DNA of 64,000 nt from a virus. Both the position numbers and the translations under genes were made by a program. The stretch spans positions 1 to 64,000 of IMG/VR virus record IMGVR_UViG_3300027759_000071. The stretch is one strand, 5' to 3'. Below, one piece after another: positions 62,601 to 64,000 of this stretch (position 1 is its first letter; each line of letters begins with the position of its first letter). Below the pieces are notes generated by a model. It saw only the letters and a list, made by a program, of their open reading frames with translations. It had not been told where the DNA came from and ran no database searches.

Positions 62601-64000
62601 CACTAAATGGTACTGCACCAAATGCAACCGTTGAAAGTAATTTATTATTTGATGGTACTACATTGACGGTAACTGGAAATAATACTGTTTCTGGAAATAG
62701 TGTTATGGGTGGTTTAACGGCAATTGGTAATACAACAATATATAAAGCTGGTGTAAGCGCACCAACAACTGCGGATAATACAAATAATGCACATTTAGTA
62801 TTAGCTGGAACTAACGCATTAGTAAGATTACAATTAGGTACTCAAAACGTTTCACCATTCGCAGGATGGATTCAAGCATCATATGATAATACAGGTGGAG
62901 CAAATGGTGTAGAACCCATAACATTAAATCCTTTAGGTGGTAATATTAATATCAATGGTAGTACATATTATCTTAGTAATGCTACATCAAACTTAAACGC
63001 ATTAACATTAGCTGGTACTTTAAATGGTACAAACGCTGTGTTTTCATCAAATGTATCAGCAACAAATTTTTATGATGGTACTGGTACATTTAACGTAAAT
63101 TTAGGTAATGGCGGTTCTGAAGGTAGAGGTATTGTAGCTGGTTATAGTGGTGGTTCTTATGGAGGATTAGGATACAACGTTAGACATACAACAACAGGTG
63201 GTAGCTGGAGAGCACCATTAGCAGACACATCAACTTATTTATTATTTAATAGTGGATTTACTTTCTATAATGATGCAGGTACAACATTAAATAGATTTGC
63301 ATCATATACTCAAATAGGTAGATTGGATGGTAGTGGTAACTTTACTATTCCTGGTAACTCACAAGTAGGAACTTCATATGTAGGTAACGCAACAACTTAT
63401 TATGTTAATTCAGGTACATCCTATTTAAACAATTTAAGTTTAGCTGGAAACTTAGTAGCAGCTGGTGGTATGTATTCATCTGGTGTTTACAACTACGCAT
63501 TCTTACAAGTAACTGATACTAATAATTTCTGGATTACACCGGGAGCTAATAACTGGGGTTTATATTTTGAAACTACGGCTGGTGGATTATTGGGTGGTAG
63601 TGGTGATTCTAATAGATTAGGTTTTGTTGGTAGTGGTGTTGCTAGATTCTATGTAGATTTAAATAATGGAACTGGTTGGTTTGGAGGAAATTTAACAGCA
63701 GGTACGATTTATACTGGTGGTGGTTCTACATATTATATTAATGCAGGTACATCTTATTTAAACTCATTAACATTAGCTGGTAACTTAACTGCTAATACTG
63801 GAACTGTAATTGGAAATGTACTTTCATTTGGTAATAATAATTCACCTTTAGTTTATTGTGGCTTTAGTGGAGGTTATTTATATAATGGATTTGCATATTC
63901 ATCGGTTTGGTCTAATTTAAGACATGGTGATTTAATAACGTATGAAACATCGGCAAATAATTCATCTTGGACATCACAAACTATTACCGATACAATTAGA
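59699..64000 (+). CDS. Partial large collagen-like tail fibre protein
   Basis: The frame opens with ATG at 59699 (MNVLGKNPNGFNQISQSVLA) and stays open for 1434 codons to the window edge, so the C-terminus is missing. The N-terminal 340 residues carry shaft modules like those of the 4164-aa protein, including the shared SSGSNIFGNSVTNIQQLTGS segment. Gly-X-Y triplets fill about residues 345-950. A region of fibre beta domains follows, beginning SLSGGTDNGVITLNGTAPNA, which parallels the start of the C-terminal domain of the 4164-aa protein. It ends at SSWTSQTITDTIR, a segment that in related fibres lies in the distal region. It is therefore a paralogue of the upstream giant fibre. Confidence 0.78.
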   Translation, partial: MNVLGKNPNGFNQISQSVLAVTVNGIDQVNVSTSSVSVNTSLNVINSITASIFSGSQFSGSFSGSFTGDASKLYNVTQIASGSIYVKVNENNVLISGSTQITGSVRVTGSVYVETGSYFVGDGSQLRNINADSIGDINRIKSGSAIAVISPDKGLEINIKTTITGSLIVSGSEIITGSVNILGNETINGNVIVNGTENINGNLNVTGALQVTAGENITGSLNVSGSENLIGNLTITGNENINGNLVVTGSQIITQNLTVAGTIVSNQIVTNIVSSSVVYSSGSNIFGNSVTNIQQLTGSVKITGSLIVSGSVYVDSIPSSLSNQVLVVDTSTGQIGSRFAAATSGTSGTSGTSGTSGVSGTSGSSGSSGTSGSSGSSGSTGTAGTTGSAGTSGSSGTSGTSGTSGSSGTSGTSGTSGSSGTSGTRGTSGTSGVSGSSGSSGSTGSAGTSGLTGTSGSSGTSGSSGSSGKDGSSGTSGSSGSSGTRGSAGSSGLTGTSGSSGVSGSSGTSGKDGSSGKDGSSGTSGTSGSSGISGSAGTSGTSGISGSSGTSGTSGSSGSSGLTGGGGTSGISGTSGTSGTSGTSGSSGSSGSSGSTGTAGTSGSSGTSGTSGISGSSGTSGVSGSSGLSGTAGSSGSSGSSGTTGSAGTSGTSGTSGSSGTSGLSGATGTSGLSGTAGSSGTSGTSGISGTAGTSGKDGVIGSSGSAGTSGTSGTSGTSGSSGSSGSAGTSGTSGSSGSSGAQGSSGSAGTSGTSGSSGSSGSSGTSGTSGSSGSSGSSGSSGAQGSSGSAGTSGTSGTSGSSGTSGTSGSSGTSGISGSSGTSGTSGSSGTSGVSGSSGSSGTSGTSGTSGSSGTSGSSGTSGTRGTSGSSGSSGSSGSSGSSGATGASGSSGSSGSSGTSGTSGTSGTSGTSGTSGSSGSSGSSGSSGTSGTSGTSGSSGTSGSRGTSGSSGLLSLSGGTDNGVITLNGTAPNATVESNLLFDGTTLTVTGNNTVSGNSVMGGLTAIGNTTIYKAGVSAPTTADNTNNAHLVLAGTNALVRLQLGTQNVSPFAGWIQASYDNTGGANGVEPITLNPLGGNININGSTYYLSNATSNLNALTLAGTLNGTNAVFSSNVSATNFYDGTGTFNVNLGNGGSEGRGIVAGYSGGSYGGLGYNVRHTTTGGSWRAPLADTSTYLLFNSGFTFYNDAGTTLNRFASYTQIGRLDGSGNFTIPGNSQVGTSYVGNATTYYVNSGTSYLNNLSLAGNLVAAGGMYSSGVYNYAFLQVTDTNNFWITPGANNWGLYFETTAGGLLGGSGDSNRLGFVGSGVARFYVDLNNGTGWFGGNLTAGTIYTGGGSTYYINAGTSYLNSLTLAGNLTANTGTVIGNVLSFGNNNSPLVYCGFSGGYLYNGFAYSSVWSNLRHGDLITYETSANNSSWTSQTITDTIR
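60730..62550 (+). repeat. Gly-X-Y coding repeat of the partial fibre gene
   Basis: About 1.8 kb of 9-bp-period repeats encode GTS and GSS triplets with a few GAQ, GAT and GIS variants and no KDGTYFG interruptions. It is closely similar in style to 53094-54968, which makes recombination between the two genes plausible. Confidence 0.9.

Noticed and set aside
1-64000. tRNA genes, origin of replication or integrase attachment site.
   Set aside because: Intergenic gaps are short and I found no cloverleaf, iteron cluster or integrase; I cannot exclude a diverged site without a covariance-model search.

Overview
The window is a late structural region of a large, AT-rich, T4-like myovirus genome (Caudoviricetes). 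Every credible gene lies on the + strand. The head genes fix the lineage: a gp21-type prohead protease (1571-2167), a gp22-type acidic scaffold (3751-4869) and a gp23-type major capsid protein (4894-6549). A run that looks like neck genes 13-14-15 follows at 25634-28361. The host is probably a member of Bacteroidota. Nearly all start codons are preceded by A/T-only leaders without a Shine-Dalgarno sequence, and the fibres use Gly-Thr-Ser and poly-Thr tracts of a kind I associate with phages of that group. The host assignment is inference.

Layout. (1) 1-6549, prohead and capsid: a partial gene, three prohead-core-like genes, protease, two further core-like genes, scaffold and capsid protein, closed by a GAAA-loop terminator. 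(2) 6689-7252, a free-standing GIY-YIG/NUMOD3 homing endonuclease. (3) 7304-25576, a fibre and adhesin cluster: a beta-rich protein, a BspA-type leucine-rich-repeat protein overlapping an AlkB-like dioxygenase, three collagen-like Gly-X-Y proteins, a beta-helix protein with a possible chitin-binding-like module, a discoidin/LamG-like protein, an S74 self-cleaving fibre, a poly-Thr-linked Cys-module protein, and a zinc-ribbon/glycosyltransferase/radical-SAM fusion. (4) 25634-29099, a tightly coupled operon of neck and sheath-completion genes. (5) 29099-57638, two giant virion proteins (5011 and 4164 aa) separated by a 305-aa structural protein. The first carries 22 copies of a Cys-Arg-Asp/Gly-Gly-Asn repeat. 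The second carries about 29 fibre modules, an apparently copper-competent cupredoxin domain and about 1300 residues of Gly-X-Y. (6) 57645-64000, a PKD/LRR adhesin, a tail assembly chaperone, two small virion proteins, and a further large collagen-like fibre gene that runs off the window.

Transcription units seem to be set by a recurrent ATATTTATA motif 15-35 bp upstream of the first gene of each unit (one copy lies much further away, ahead of the scaffold) and by three intrinsic terminators. The most unusual points are a possible fibre-modification set (AlkB-like dioxygenase plus glycosyltransferase/radical-SAM fusion) among Ser/Thr-rich collagen-like fibres, a gene pair bounded by two near-identical 65-bp terminator-promoter repeats, and the internal architecture of the giant proteins. 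I saw no tRNA, rRNA, CRISPR array or insertion sequence, and no gene-free stretch longer than 300 bp.
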